Of a stretch of DNA of 52,736 nt, positions 42,252 to 51,130 are shown piece by piece. The stretch is from Candidatus Tayloriibacteriota bacterium (lineage in GTDB: Bacteria > Patescibacteriota > Minisyncoccia > Phycocordibacterales > PALSA-1337). The stretch lies in contig JAQBRD010000028.1 of assembly GCA_028286665.1 (NCBI GenBank), positions 1-52,736 on the forward strand, written 5' to 3'. Under the pieces are notes generated by a model, which ran no database searches, was not told where the DNA came from, and was given only the letters and a program-made list of their open reading frames with translations. Position numbers and translations under genes: made by a program. Each line of letters starts with the position of its first letter. Within the stretch, counting starts at the first letter, position 1.

Positions 42252-44093
42252 TTAGAGAGTAACTGTGTTGCCCTGAGCATCGCCGGTTGCGCGGAAGACG
42301 TCAGACATATAAGTGCTTGTAGCTGAGTTAGCAGTAACGCTCTCAAGTCGAGTCGTTACGATGCCACCTGCAGGCGTGTAGACTCCGTTAGGACCTACGA
42401 ATGAGATAGATGCCTTGAACGTAGCTGATGAACCGTCAGCAATAGTGTAAGGACCTGATCCTGTAACACCAGAAACTGGCTTTTCATATGACGCTGAAGA
42501 TGTAGCAACTCGTGTACCGTTTACGTATACACCGATGTACATTGCGCCTGTAGCTGGAATGACGACATCAGTACCATTTGCTGCAATGTTGAATGTGTAT
42601 GATGAAGCAAATGTGCTTGATGCTGTCTGTCCAATTACTGACTTCGAGATCGTAGGTGTGCCTACGAGTGTGAACACTGGACCTGCCTTAAGTACTGACA
42701 ATGTGTTTGGAGTAGTTGCTGAACCGGTGATTGTCGTTCCTGAAGTGAGGCTTGTTCCCTGTGAATTCTGAGCTGAAACACCTGCGTTGGTGATCGTGGT
42801 TGAGAGAGTAGCTGGCACTGAGTTAGCTCCTCGGATATCAACCTTGATGCTGAACACCTTCGTAGTGTCCTGTGGGATCACGTAACCAGTGTTACCATTG
42901 ATGTTCGTGAATGAAGCAGCACCGTTTACGTTGATTGCTGCGCTCGCAATGAGTTCAGAACCAGCGTAGAGGTATGCTGATGTCGTCGTGCTGTTATTAG
43001 CAGCTCCGCCGATTGTCGTTGTAGCAGTAAGGCTTGTGATTCCGATTGAATCCTTTTCTGCCTTGACAGCGAAGACGAGTGAAGTAACCTTGTCAGCCTG
43101 GTCGTTGTTTGGACCGCTGCTTGCGATAACTGCACCGCTGAGTGGGTTCGAAGGATCAGTAGAGATCTTGATATCAGCTGAATCAGACAATGATGCATTG
43201 ATGAGGATCTGCTGTGCAATATCCACCAATGCATTGTTTGTGATTTCATCGATACCAGCACCGTCTACGCCTCGAATACCATTAGCTGCGAGAGCGAATG
43301 TTGTGCTCGTTCGGTATGTCGAGTCAACGCTTGGGTAGAGGTCAGCTGCGATGTAGAGGTATCGGTTTGGCATGTTCTTCTTGACCAAATACTGGAGTCC
43401 AGTCAAAGTGACCGAGTATCGGACACCTGACTTAGTGACTGTATTTGTGTTCAAAGGCATGCTTGCAAGTACTGTTCCGTTGTCAGCGATCGCGTAGATC
43501 GTTGCGAACTTCTTTGTGTAGATAGAGCTGTCAGTACCGAGGTCAACAGTAACTCGCGCTACGTTGATGTCTGAAGTCTGTGCCTGGAGAGCAAGATTCA
43601 AAACGGTAACCTTTGACTGTCCTACGTATACAGTAGTGTTTGGAACTGCACCCTGTGAAACGGTGAGTGTACCTTCAGCACCAGGAGTAGTGATACCGCC
43701 TGTTGTTGTGGTAGTCGTCGTTGTTGTCGTCGTTCCAGGAAGTGCTGTACATGTGTAACCTGCTGGGCAAGCTGTAGATGTAGTTGTTGTCACTGTTGTT
43801 CCGCCGTTGAGCTTAGCAACTGTGAGTGGTCCTACGAATCCAGTAGCTGGGAGGCTAACTGATGCCTGGTACTTAACAACTGCAGCCTTTGTGAGCTGTC
43901 CAAAGTATCCCATTGAAACGCCAGCTGGCATTGTAAGGAAATTGTTGGCAACCAACCAAGACTGGAGAGCTGTTACGTCTGCACCTGTGCTACCTACTTT
44001 GAGGTAGTTAGTGAATGTGTAGCCAGCTGCTGCGAATGCGCTACCTGCGATCAAAAGTGATGCAAGTGCGCTTGCGAATATAGCTTTCTTCAT
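42252..44093 (-). CDS. Probable S-layer or surface protein with peptidoglycan-binding domain
   Basis: A 613-residue secreted protein. The signal peptide is MKKAIFASALASLLIAGSAFA. A peptidoglycan-binding-like domain follows (LKVGSTGADVTALQSWLVANNFLTMPAGVSMGYFGQLTKAAVVKYQ, residues 30-80), then a Thr-rich low-complexity linker with ten consecutive Thr and one Cys pair (ACPAGYTC). The rest is a long beta-rich, Ser/Thr/Ala-rich region with almost no charged clusters. This is the usual design of S-layer proteins in CPR bacteria, and the long stable-looking leader suggests high expression. It would be anchored through the peptidoglycan-binding domain. Confidence 0.82.
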   Translation of the reverse strand: MKKAIFASALASLLIAGSAFAAAGYTFTNYLKVGSTGADVTALQSWLVANNFLTMPAGVSMGYFGQLTKAAVVKYQASVSLPATGFVGPLTVAKLNGGTTVTTTTSTACPAGYTCTALPGTTTTTTTTTTTGGITTPGAEGTLTVSQGAVPNTTVYVGQSKVTVLNLALQAQTSDINVARVTVDLGTDSSIYTKKFATIYAIADNGTVLASMPLNTNTVTKSGVRYSVTLTGLQYLVKKNMPNRYLYIAADLYPSVDSTYRTSTTFALAANGIRGVDGAGIDEITNNALVDIAQQILINASLSDSADIKISTDPSNPLSGAVIASSGPNNDQADKVTSLVFAVKAEKDSIGITSLTATTTIGGAANNSTTTSAYLYAGSELIASAAINVNGAASFTNINGNTGYVIPQDTTKVFSIKVDIRGANSVPATLSTTITNAGVSAQNSQGTSLTSGTTITGSATTPNTLSVLKAGPVFTLVGTPTISKSVIGQTASSTFASSYTFNIAANGTDVVIPATGAMYIGVYVNGTRVATSSASYEKPVSGVTGSGPYTIADGSSATFKASISFVGPNGVYTPAGGIVTTRLESVTANSATSTYMSDVFRATGDAQGNTVTL

Positions 44094-44368
44094 ATATTGA
44101 TTTAATAATTTAAACCAATCCCTCGCCGATAATAATAATGACTAATAAATCTGGTGGCGAAAGACTGATCTTATGACTAACTTAACTAATAACTTTTCTA
44201 CTACCCTTCTCATTCATGTATTTCTACATGAATGAGAAAGCTAGTTGGTGAGAGGAAATCTGAATTTCTGAATTTCAATCGTGGGCAGAAGAAAGAATTT
44301 CTGTATGTGAGCCTATGAGATTTTCAAAGTCCGGTAGATCTGAGTTGCAGTCCTTCCTGTATGAACAG
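44094..44368 (-). promoter_or_regulatory. Long 5' leader of the S-layer-like gene with hairpin
   Basis: About 275 nt without a gene. A perfect 13-bp hairpin TCTCATTCATGTA-TTTC-TACATGAATGAGA lies at 44210-44239, and several TTAACTAATAA-like A/T repeats lie near the gene. Long structured leaders commonly stabilise mRNAs of abundant surface proteins; that role is inference. Confidence 0.5.
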
Positions 44369-44373
44369 ATATG

Positions 44374-44401
44374 ATTATACCGCTATACAACTGGTCTGCA
44401 A
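44374..44401 (-). promoter_or_regulatory. Promoter of the S-layer-like gene
   Basis: Minus strand: TTGCAG (44396-44401), 16-nt spacer, TATAAT (44374-44379). Confidence 0.6.
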
Positions 44402-44471
44402 AACAAGACAATGTGGATAACTCGCTTTTATGCCTAAAACCGCCTTAAACCGACGATTATTTGGTATAAAC

Positions 44472-44496
44472 ATGTCCCCAAAAAATATGTGGACAT
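44472..44496. promoter_or_regulatory. Inverted repeat ATGTCC...GGACAT upstream of the S-layer promoter
   Basis: TGTCC (44473-44477) and GGACA (44491-44495) separated by 13 nt, about 70-95 bases upstream of the S-layer -35 box. The same half-sites, 10 nt apart, occur in the promoter of the HTH gene at 44656-45438. The 44497-44655 stretch to the HTH gene holds no other feature I can support. Confidence 0.4.
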
Positions 44497-44655
44497 ATGG
44501 AGCGGTATGAGCAGCCACGGGAGTAAGCCTACACGAAATAAGCACTAAAGTCAAGAATACGGGCTGCCTTCAGGCCTGAGATCTTCAGACCTGCCCCATA
44601 CAATATATATGATCTGATATTGGAGTTTTTACGCCTACTCTTCTTACCTTCCCCT

Positions 44656-45438
44656 CTATTTGTCGTCTACTTGCAAAGAATACCTGCTCCACCGTCTTTC
44701 ACCTACTTTCTTGACTACCCCTTTATCTACAAGCTCAAGGAGTTCGCGCTGAATCGTCTTTTCGCTGCAGTCTTGTACGACTTCAGCAAAGTCTTTTATC
44801 GTAAGGTCAGAGTCTTTTTTGAGCAATGAAATAATGAGGTTCTGACGCTCGCTTTTCTTGTCCTTTAGGGCTGAAGATTGCTTTGCGGCTTCTGTGTCAT
44901 GGGCTTTTTTATCTGAGATACCGGGATTTTTTTGCAACTCGAATTTTGATGGCTGCCCATAGGAATCTGATCGGAAAGGAAGTTCTTCTGTTTTGAAAAA
45001 AGTATCCGAGAGGACATATCCTGCGCGACTGGTGTCTTCTGCGACACGCTCTTTTACCAGCGTGACAATAAGATCGATCTCGCGAACCAGGATGGCATGA
45101 TTCATGCGGGAGACGAGACCTCCCATAAGGGCAGCGTTCAGAAACGTAGTCGCCTCGAGGGCTGCGGTGAAGAATGTCTGGACAAGAGCGGACTTGTCGA
45201 TCGGCTCGACTCCGTTCATCGAGAGCGCTGTAGAAAGCATGAGTATGCCCTGCTCGCGGAGCTCCCATTTGAGCGGCTCGCTGTCCTTGAGAAGTTCGGA
45301 AACCATATAAAGGGCAGCTGAAATCTTTTCAATTTTCTTAAAGACATACGGAAGATATGAATCACCCAGAAAGAATCCAAATTTATTCCATCTGCTATGA
45401 TCCTGTGGGTTATATTCGATTGGATTTATGTTGTCCAT
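44656..45438 (-). CDS. HTH (DeoR-type) transcriptional regulator
   Basis: A 260-residue protein. The N-terminal 140 residues are helical (FKKIEKISAALYMVSELLKDSEPLKWELREQGI, LEATTFLNAALMGGLVSRMNHAILVREIDLIVTLVKER) and may bind a partner or form an oligomer. A charged linker leads to a winged helix: ERQNLIISLLKKDSDLTIKDFAEVVQDCSEKTIQRELLELVDKGVVKKVGERRWSRYSL. Its promoter contains repeated TGTCC boxes, so autoregulation is likely. It lies next to the S-layer-like gene, which carries a similar site. Confidence 0.8.
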   Translation of the reverse strand: MDNINPIEYNPQDHSRWNKFGFFLGDSYLPYVFKKIEKISAALYMVSELLKDSEPLKWELREQGILMLSTALSMNGVEPIDKSALVQTFFTAALEATTFLNAALMGGLVSRMNHAILVREIDLIVTLVKERVAEDTSRAGYVLSDTFFKTEELPFRSDSYGQPSKFELQKNPGISDKKAHDTEAAKQSSALKDKKSERQNLIISLLKKDSDLTIKDFAEVVQDCSEKTIQRELLELVDKGVVKKVGERRWSRYSLQVDDK

Positions 45439-45463
45439 TTGATGACTTTTATTGTCTTATATC

Positions 45464-45519
45464 GACCTTTATTTTGTCCTTTATGATTCCTCGCTTTTTT
45501 GTGACCTTTAATGTCCTTT
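45464..45519. repeat. Direct repeats GACCTTTA..TGTCCTTT in the HTH gene leader
   Basis: GACCTTTATTTTGTCCTTT (45464-45482) and GACCTTTAATGTCCTTT (45503-45519) start 39 bases apart, close to four helical turns, between the HTH gene start and its promoter. Confidence 0.6.
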
Positions 45520-45523
45520 TGTA

Positions 45524-45543
45524 TGTCCATTATATATTGGACA
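45524..45543. promoter_or_regulatory. Operator-like inverted repeat over the HTH gene -10 box
   Basis: TGTCC-N10-GGACA, with the TATAAT (minus strand, 45529-45534) lying inside the repeat. A protein bound here would block transcription of the HTH gene. Confidence 0.5.
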
Positions 45544-45641
45544 AGCTAGAAAAGTAAAGTAGACAGGCCACGGATAGTGTATCGAGGGCGTTTTGTAAGA
45601 TGTACGAAGAATGGGTCTATTTATGATATGATATTGATCAT

Positions 45642-48017
45642 ATGGCCCAGAAAAACACTGAAAAAAATCGACAGAAGAAACAGGATGCGATCGTGAAGAA
45701 GATGAGCTTTTGGAAAGAGATCCAGCGCGAAACCTGGCAAGCAGTATTCTCTATCTTCTTTTTCGTATTCGCGCTCGTTTCAGTGCTCTCGGCAGCTCCC
45801 ATAGATAAGGCTGGCATCTTCGGAAAGTATTTCTATCTCGGCGGCCACAAACTCCTCGGCGTCGGGTACTATCTCCTCCCTATTTTCCTCGTCCTCATCG
45901 CGATCGAATTCCTCAAGGGAATCAAGAAAGACTTCCAGGTAGCCAAGGCTGTCGGAGCGACGGTATTCTTCCTATCCGCGCTCGGCCTCATCGACCTCTT
46001 CCTGAGACATGCAGGAGGTGCATATGACGGAGGAGTCTTCGGATACGTCATCGCTGCGCCGCTCATAAAGATATTCGACGTATACGCAGCGACAACCATC
46101 CTTCTCGCGCTGCTCGCGATTTCCCTGCTCGTCATCTTCGAGGCGCACTTCACTGTCGAGCATCTCAAATTCTGGAAGCTGTTCACGAAGGACAAGGAGA
46201 CCGACGAAGAGGCAGCTGCATCGAAGCTGAAGGCGGCGCAGAAAGTATCCGAGAATGCAGAGGACGAAAAGATCAATCAAGCCATCGCTTCGGCATCCAT
46301 GGGTGCAGACGAAGAGCCTGAGGAAGGCACACCTGAAGCAGAAGCTCGGGCAGCCGGCGATGAGAAGAAACCTGAGGACAAGGAAGCTGCAAAAAGAGCC
46401 TCACCGATCAAACGGGGCGAGGAGCTCAAATTCACCAATGAAGAGGAGACTTCTTTCGCTTCATACACAAGCAGGCACTCGCTCAAGACATTCGTGCCTC
46501 CTCCCCTTTCGCTCCTTGAGAAGGATAAGGGTAAGCCTGAAGTCGGAGACATCAAGGCTAATGCGAACATCATCAAGCGAACCCTCCAGAACTTCGGCAT
46601 CACTGTCGAGATGGATGAGGTTTCTGTCGGACCGTCGGTTACCCGATATGCGCTCAAGCCTGCAGAAGGAGTGAAGCTTTCGAAGATCGTCGGCCTCGGC
46701 AACGACCTCGCCCTCGCCCTCGCAGCGCATCCGATCCGAATCGAAGCGCCGATCCCGGGAAAGTCGCTCGTCGGCATCGAGATCCCGAACACAACCAAGA
46801 CGATGGTCGGTCTCGCCACAGCGCTCGCTTCAGAGGAATATCAGGAGTCATCGAAGCCGCTCCTTGTTTCGATCGGAAAAGGAATTACCGGCAAGTCATA
46901 CTTCGCAAACCTGGCGAAAGCTCCCCACATGCTCATCGCAGGAGCTACAGGTTCTGGAAAATCAGTTACTATCCATACCCTCATCACTTCGCTTCTCTTC
47001 CGCAACTCTCCTGAAAGCCTGAAATTCATAATGATCGACCCGAAGCGAGTCGAATTGACACTCTATAATAAGATTCCGCACCTCCTCACGCCTGTGATCA
47101 CCGATCCGAAAAAGGCCATTCTCGCCCTCAAATGGGCTGGAAAAGAAATGCAGAGACGATACGATACGCTGGAAACCAGCGCTGTCAGAGATATCGAGTC
47201 ATACCACACAAACATTGTCGCTCCGCAGCTTGAAAAAGCCCGCAAGATCGTCGAAAAGCATGGCGGTGACGAAGAAGCAGCTCAAGCAGAGATCGCGGAG
47301 CTCAAGCTTCCTGAAAGCATGCCGTATATCGTCGTCGTCATCGACGAGCTTGCTGATATCATGCAGACATACCCTCGCGAGCTCGAATCGGCAATTGTCC
47401 GCCTTGCTCAGATGTCCCGAGCAGTCGGAATCCATCTCATCCTTTCGACGCAGCGACCGTCGGTGAATGTCATCACCGGACTTATCAAGGCGAACGTGCC
47501 GACTCGAGTCGCCCTCCAGGTAGCATCGCAGATCGACTCCCGAACCATTCTTGATGCTGCCGGCGCAGAAAAGCTCCTCGGAGCCGGAGATACGCTCTAC
47601 CAGGGCGGAGAAATGTCCAAGCCTGTCCGACTTCAATCGGCATATATATCCGAAGGCGAGCTCAAAAAGGTGGTTCAATGCCTCCATGAGCAATACCGCA
47701 ACGAGATCATGGCTGAAATCAACTTCTCGAACGCTCCTGAAGCCGGCAGCGATGCAGTATTCGGAGCATCATTCGACGATGACATGGGCGACGAGGATGA
47801 AATGTATGAGCAGGCGAAGGAAACGGTCCTGTCGACAGGAAAAGCCTCTACATCATTCCTGCAGCGCAAGCTCGGCGTAGGATACTCGCGAGCAGCGAAG
47901 CTCCTCGACTCGCTCGAATCGAGAGGCGTCGTCGGCCCGCAGAATGGCTCGAAGCCTCGCGAGGTATTCGGAGCTTCTGCGCCATCGATCGGCGGCGAGA
48001 GCAACTTAGCAGAATAG
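45642..48017 (+). CDS. ftsK: DNA translocase FtsK/SpoIIIE
   Basis: Pumps chromosome ends through the division septum. A 791-residue protein: four N-terminal membrane helices (residues 25-165); an acidic linker rich in Glu and Ala (residues 185-260); the FtsK alpha-beta motor with Walker A GATGSGKS and IVVVIDELADIMQ; RAVGIHLILSTQRPSVNVITGLIKANVPTRVALQVASQIDSRTILD; and a C-terminal gamma winged helix (ASTSFLQRKLGVGYSRAAKLLDSLESRGVVG) that reads polar DNA motifs. A TATGAT box lies 9 nt before the ATG. Confidence 0.96.
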   Translation: MAQKNTEKNRQKKQDAIVKKMSFWKEIQRETWQAVFSIFFFVFALVSVLSAAPIDKAGIFGKYFYLGGHKLLGVGYYLLPIFLVLIAIEFLKGIKKDFQVAKAVGATVFFLSALGLIDLFLRHAGGAYDGGVFGYVIAAPLIKIFDVYAATTILLALLAISLLVIFEAHFTVEHLKFWKLFTKDKETDEEAAASKLKAAQKVSENAEDEKINQAIASASMGADEEPEEGTPEAEARAAGDEKKPEDKEAAKRASPIKRGEELKFTNEEETSFASYTSRHSLKTFVPPPLSLLEKDKGKPEVGDIKANANIIKRTLQNFGITVEMDEVSVGPSVTRYALKPAEGVKLSKIVGLGNDLALALAAHPIRIEAPIPGKSLVGIEIPNTTKTMVGLATALASEEYQESSKPLLVSIGKGITGKSYFANLAKAPHMLIAGATGSGKSVTIHTLITSLLFRNSPESLKFIMIDPKRVELTLYNKIPHLLTPVITDPKKAILALKWAGKEMQRRYDTLETSAVRDIESYHTNIVAPQLEKARKIVEKHGGDEEAAQAEIAELKLPESMPYIVVVIDELADIMQTYPRELESAIVRLAQMSRAVGIHLILSTQRPSVNVITGLIKANVPTRVALQVASQIDSRTILDAAGAEKLLGAGDTLYQGGEMSKPVRLQSAYISEGELKKVVQCLHEQYRNEIMAEINFSNAPEAGSDAVFGASFDDDMGDEDEMYEQAKETVLSTGKASTSFLQRKLGVGYSRAAKLLDSLESRGVVGPQNGSKPREVFGASAPSIGGESNLAE

Positions 48018-48039
48018 GACCAATAAACGACATACGACC

Positions 48040-48414
48040 ATGATGACACGGGAAGGCAGCAAACGACTGATCAGCTGGTCGATAATCGCGATAGTCCTTA
48101 TCGTCGTATTCGGATATGCGCTCTTCGCCTTCCGGGACATCGCACGAGGACCGTCGGTCATGATAACTGAGCCGGTGAACGGCGAAACGTACGCGACATC
48201 AAGCGTGCCTGTCAAAGGCAGGACTGAGCGCGTTCAATATCTCGCACTCGACGGAAAATCAGTGCTCATTGATGAAAATGGCGATTTCAGCGATTTCATC
48301 CTCCTTTCTCCAGGGTATAACTCTGCGAAAATAGAGGCTCGCGACAGGCTCGGGCATGTCGAGATCATCAATCTGCAGCTTATCCGCAGCACATCGAGCG
48401 AGATGAAAAGATAG
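48040..48414 (+). CDS. Membrane-anchored small domain protein, unrecognised
   Basis: A 124-residue protein. A single N-terminal helix (LISWSIIAIVLIVVFGYALFAF, residues 10-31) is followed by an extracytoplasmic domain of about 90 residues, PSVMITEPVNGETYATSSVPVKGRTERVQYLALDGKSVLIDENGDFSDFILLSPGYNSAKIEARDRLGH. The order of strands and the final 'GYN.....A.D..G' resemble glucodextranase-like or Ig-like beta sandwiches that bind cell-wall polymers. It starts 22 nt after ftsK and is likely co-transcribed. The second ATG (48043) is an alternative start. Confidence 0.72.
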   Translation: MMTREGSKRLISWSIIAIVLIVVFGYALFAFRDIARGPSVMITEPVNGETYATSSVPVKGRTERVQYLALDGKSVLIDENGDFSDFILLSPGYNSAKIEARDRLGHVEIINLQLIRSTSSEMKR

Positions 48415-48556
48415 TGAAGGCCTTCAGGAGAATTTCATTAGTTTTTGATAAAAATTTGAGGTATTATAGTGTACAGTTATGCACGTACTCCAGGCGAGCA
48501 CCCTGTCTCTGAGACAGTCCTGCCGGACAATTATTAAAAATAACAGAACGAAACAT

Positions 48557-49714
48557 ATGGCAAACAAAAAAGCGAAGATGGAGAAAGCTCCGGCAAAAGA
48601 ATCGAAGCAGACGGAAGAAAACATGACTGAAGAAATGATGGACGAGGAAGCTGCCGGCGAAACCGAGAAAGCTTCCCCCGCGAAGAAATCACTGACCAAT
48701 CGCGAGAAAGATGCTTCTGAGAAGCGTGCAGATCCGTCGCTCAGCATCAGCGACACCCTCGATGCGATCCGAACGAAATTCGGCGATGATTCCATAATGA
48801 AGCTCGGCGAGAAGCCGAGAGTGAATATCAATGCGATTCCTACAGGATCGATCGGTCTTGATGCTGCTCTCGGCGTCGGCGGAATGCCACGAGGACGAAT
48901 CGTAGAGATCTACGGACCAGAATCGTCTGGAAAGACCACTCTTTCTCTCCACATCATCGCTGAAGCCCAGAAGCTCGGCGGCATATGCGCATTCATCGAC
49001 GCAGAGCATGCGATGGATCCTGAATACTCTAAGCGCATCGGCGTCCGCACCGACGAACTTCTCATCTCGCAGCCGGATAACGGCGAGCAGGCGCTCGAAA
49101 TCGTCGAATCTCTCGTTCGATCAGGCAAGATGGATGTCATCGTCATCGACTCAGTCGCAGCCCTCACCCCAAGAGACGAAATCGAGGGAGACATGGGAGC
49201 AAGCCATATGGGAAAACAAGCACGACTCATGTCGCAAGCGCTCAGAAAACTCACCGCTATCGTCGCAAAATCAAAAACAGTAGTCATTTTCATCAATCAG
49301 ATCCGAATGCAGATCGGCGTCATGTTCGGCAACCCTGAAACCACCCCGGGAGGAAAAGCTCTCAAGTTCTACACGTCTGTCCGTCTCGATATCCGACGCA
49401 TCGCGCAGATCAAGAAAGGCGAAGAAGTCATGGGAGGCCGCGTACGCGTGAAGGTCGTGAAGAACAAGGTTGCTGCTCCATTCCGACAGACAGAATTCGA
49501 TCTCATGTACAACGAAGGAATCTCTCAGGAAGGCGAGATCATCGCGCTCGGCGAGAAGATGGCGATCATCGAGAAGAGCGGAACATCCTATAATTACGGC
49601 GAGACGAAGCTCGGCCGAGGCTACGATGCAACACGACAGTTCCTCAAGGAAAACGAATCGATCCGAAAAGAAATTCTCGGCAAAATCCGCGTAAAACTTG
49701 CCGAAGAGCAGTAA
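48557..49714 (+). CDS. recA: Recombinase RecA
   Basis: Strand exchange and SOS-type co-protease. The core starts near [32 protein letters not shown], with Walker [32 protein letters not shown], and loop L2 region [37 protein letters not shown]. An unusual acidic/basic N-terminal stretch of about 55 residues ([23 protein letters not shown]...) precedes it. The frame continues upstream to an ATG at 48479, which lies only 8 nt from a TATAGT box; that start would add 26 residues and a leaderless mRNA, so the true N terminus is uncertain. The C-terminal acidic tail is short (VKLAEEQ). Confidence 0.96.
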   Translation: MANKKAKMEKAPAKESKQTEENMTEEMMDEEAAGETEKASPAKKSLTNREKDASEKRADPSLSISDTLDAIRTKFGDDSIMKLGEKPRVNINAIPTGSIGLDAALGVGGMPRGRIVEIYGPESSGKTTLSLHIIAEAQKLGGICAFIDAEHAMDPEYSKRIGVRTDELLISQPDNGEQALEIVESLVRSGKMDVIVIDSVAALTPRDEIEGDMGASHMGKQARLMSQALRKLTAIVAKSKTVVIFINQIRMQIGVMFGNPETTPGGKALKFYTSVRLDIRRIAQIKKGEEVMGGRVRVKVVKNKVAAPFRQTEFDLMYNEGISQEGEIIALGEKMAIIEKSGTSYNYGETKLGRGYDATRQFLKENESIRKEILGKIRVKLAEEQ

Positions 49715-49726
49715 TTCGTGTATTCT
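49698..49726 (+). promoter_or_regulatory. Promoter of efp at the recA 3' end
   Basis: TTGCCG (49698-49703), 17-nt spacer, TATTCT (49721-49726), overlapping the end of recA and 9 nt from the efp ATG. Confidence 0.5.
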
Positions 49727-49735
49727 GGTTCCACT

Positions 49736-50308
49736 ATGTCAATGCTTGAATATAACGAGATCGTCGAGCGAAAATACATCGTTCTCGACGGTGCCCCATA
49801 CGAAGTGCTCACATCGCACGTCTTCCGCAAACAGCAGCGAAAGCCGGTCAATGCGACGAAGCTCAAGAATATGATCAGCGGCAAGGTAACCGAGTACTCT
49901 TTCCACCAGTCTGAAAAGGTTGCCGAGGCAGAAATCGAGACTCGAGATATCAAATATCTCTATGTGAACCGAGGCGAATACTGGTTCTGCGATCCCGCAA
50001 ACCCGAGCGCGCGATTCAGCGTCGATGAGGATACTGTCGGACCGCAGGCGAAGTTCCTCAGGCCGAATACCGAAGTCCAGCAGATGCTCTTCGGAGAACT
50101 CTCGCTCGGATTCAAGCTCCCGATCGTCGTCGAGCTCAAAGTCACCGAGGCTCCTCCAGGAATCAAGGGCGATACGGCAAGCGGCGGCGGAAAGGCCATC
50201 ACGCTCGAGACCGGAGCCGTCATCACTGCCCCGTTCTTCGTGAACGAAGGCGACATCATCAAAGTCAACACTGAAACAGGAGAGTATAAGGAACGAGTCA
50301 GCAAGTAA
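49736..50308 (+). CDS. efp: Elongation factor P with atypical tip loop
   Basis: Helps ribosomes make Pro-Pro bonds. About 190 residues in three beta-barrel domains: MLEYNEIVERKYIVLDGAPYEVL; domain II (LYVNRGEYWFCDPANPSARFSVDEDTVG); and domain III with PIVVELKVTEAPPGIKGDTASGGGKAITLETGAVITAPFFVNEGDIIKVNTETGEYKERV. The domain I tip reads HVFRKQQRKPVNATKLKN where typical EF-P has KPGKGxAxVRxKLKN; counting back from LKN, the modified Lys34 position is Gln. The start is 49736 or the next in-frame ATG 49742. Confidence 0.95.
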   Translation: MSMLEYNEIVERKYIVLDGAPYEVLTSHVFRKQQRKPVNATKLKNMISGKVTEYSFHQSEKVAEAEIETRDIKYLYVNRGEYWFCDPANPSARFSVDEDTVGPQAKFLRPNTEVQQMLFGELSLGFKLPIVVELKVTEAPPGIKGDTASGGGKAITLETGAVITAPFFVNEGDIIKVNTETGEYKERVSK

Positions 50309-50309
50309 G

Positions 50310-50351
50310 CAAAAAGAAAATCCCCGCTTCAAAGCGGGGATTTTCTTTTTG
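50310..50351. terminator. Bidirectional terminator between efp and rpsR
   Basis: CAAAAAGAAAATCCCCGC-TTCAAA-GCGGGGATTTTCTTTTTG, 18-bp stem with A/T tracts on both sides. Confidence 0.9.
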
Positions 50352-50358
50352 TTTGATA

Positions 50359-50568
50359 TTATCGCGCGACGAACGGGAGAAGTCCCATGAATCGGGCTCG
50401 CTTCACTGCAGTAGCGAGCTGGCGCTGGCTGGCTGCGCATACTGCGCTCTTCTTTCGGCTGACCATTCGGCCGTGCGGGTTGAGGAATTTCTTGAGGATT
50501 TCCGTATCCTTGTAGTCGATCTGTCGGATGTTATTCTGGCAGAAAAAACACTGTTTTGCTGAGTTCAT
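50359..50568 (-). CDS. rpsR: 30S ribosomal protein S18
   Basis: A 69-residue protein. CFFCQNNIRQIDYKDTEILKKFLNPHGRMVSRKKSAVCAASQRQLATAVKRARFMGLLPFV matches S18. Cys8 and Cys11 are a CxxC pair and a third Cys lies in AVCAAS, as in zinc-binding S18 forms. It is the third gene of rpsF-ssb-rpsR. Confidence 0.96.
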   Translation of the reverse strand: MNSAKQCFFCQNNIRQIDYKDTEILKKFLNPHGRMVSRKKSAVCAASQRQLATAVKRARFMGLLPFVAR

Positions 50569-50587
50569 AATGTTTGATTAGGTTAAT

Positions 50588-51091
50588 TTAGAAAGGAATG
50601 TCATCGGGATTGATCTCGTCTTCAGGATACTCGATAGTATCGAGAGCTGACGGACCGCCCTGAGAGCTGGCCGGAGTCGCCATATCGGCGCCCTTGCCTG
50701 CCGGGGCTGAATTGCCTCCGGAGAAGCCTGCTCCTGCTGGCGCTGATCCTCCTGCAGAACCGCCAGCTCGCGGTCCGAATTGGACGCGATCGGCGACGAT
50801 CTCGGTTCGATACTTCTTCTGGCCATCTTTGTCATCCCACGATCGAGTCTGAATGCGGCCCTCGACGAGAACGCTCGCGCCCTTCTTGAGATACTGCGCT
50901 GCAGTCTCAGCCTGTCGGCCGAACACGACGATATTGTGGAAGTCTGTCGATTCCTGCTTCGCGCCATTCTTGTCTTTCCAGACGCGATTGGTCGCGACGC
51001 TCAGAGAACAGACCTTGATTCCGGATGGAAGAGCTCGAACTTCAGGATCTCGGGTGAGATTCCCAATAATCATTGCTTTGTTGAGATACAT
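50588..51091 (-). CDS. ssb: Single-stranded DNA-binding protein
   Basis: A 167-residue SSB. The OB fold covers residues 1-108 (NKAMIIGNLTRDPEVRALPSGIKVCSLSVATNRVWKDKNGAKQESTDFHNIVVFGRQAETAAQYLKKGASVLVEGRIQTRSW). A Gly/Ala/Pro-rich linker is followed by the acidic tip EINPDDIPF that docks partner proteins. It lies between rpsF and rpsR as in most bacteria. Confidence 0.96.
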   Translation of the reverse strand: MYLNKAMIIGNLTRDPEVRALPSGIKVCSLSVATNRVWKDKNGAKQESTDFHNIVVFGRQAETAAQYLKKGASVLVEGRIQTRSWDDKDGQKKYRTEIVADRVQFGPRAGGSAGGSAPAGAGFSGGNSAPAGKGADMATPASSQGGPSALDTIEYPEDEINPDDIPF

Positions 51092-51130
51092 ATAAGAGTG
51101 AAATAGTTACTAATATGGCTTATGATACGC

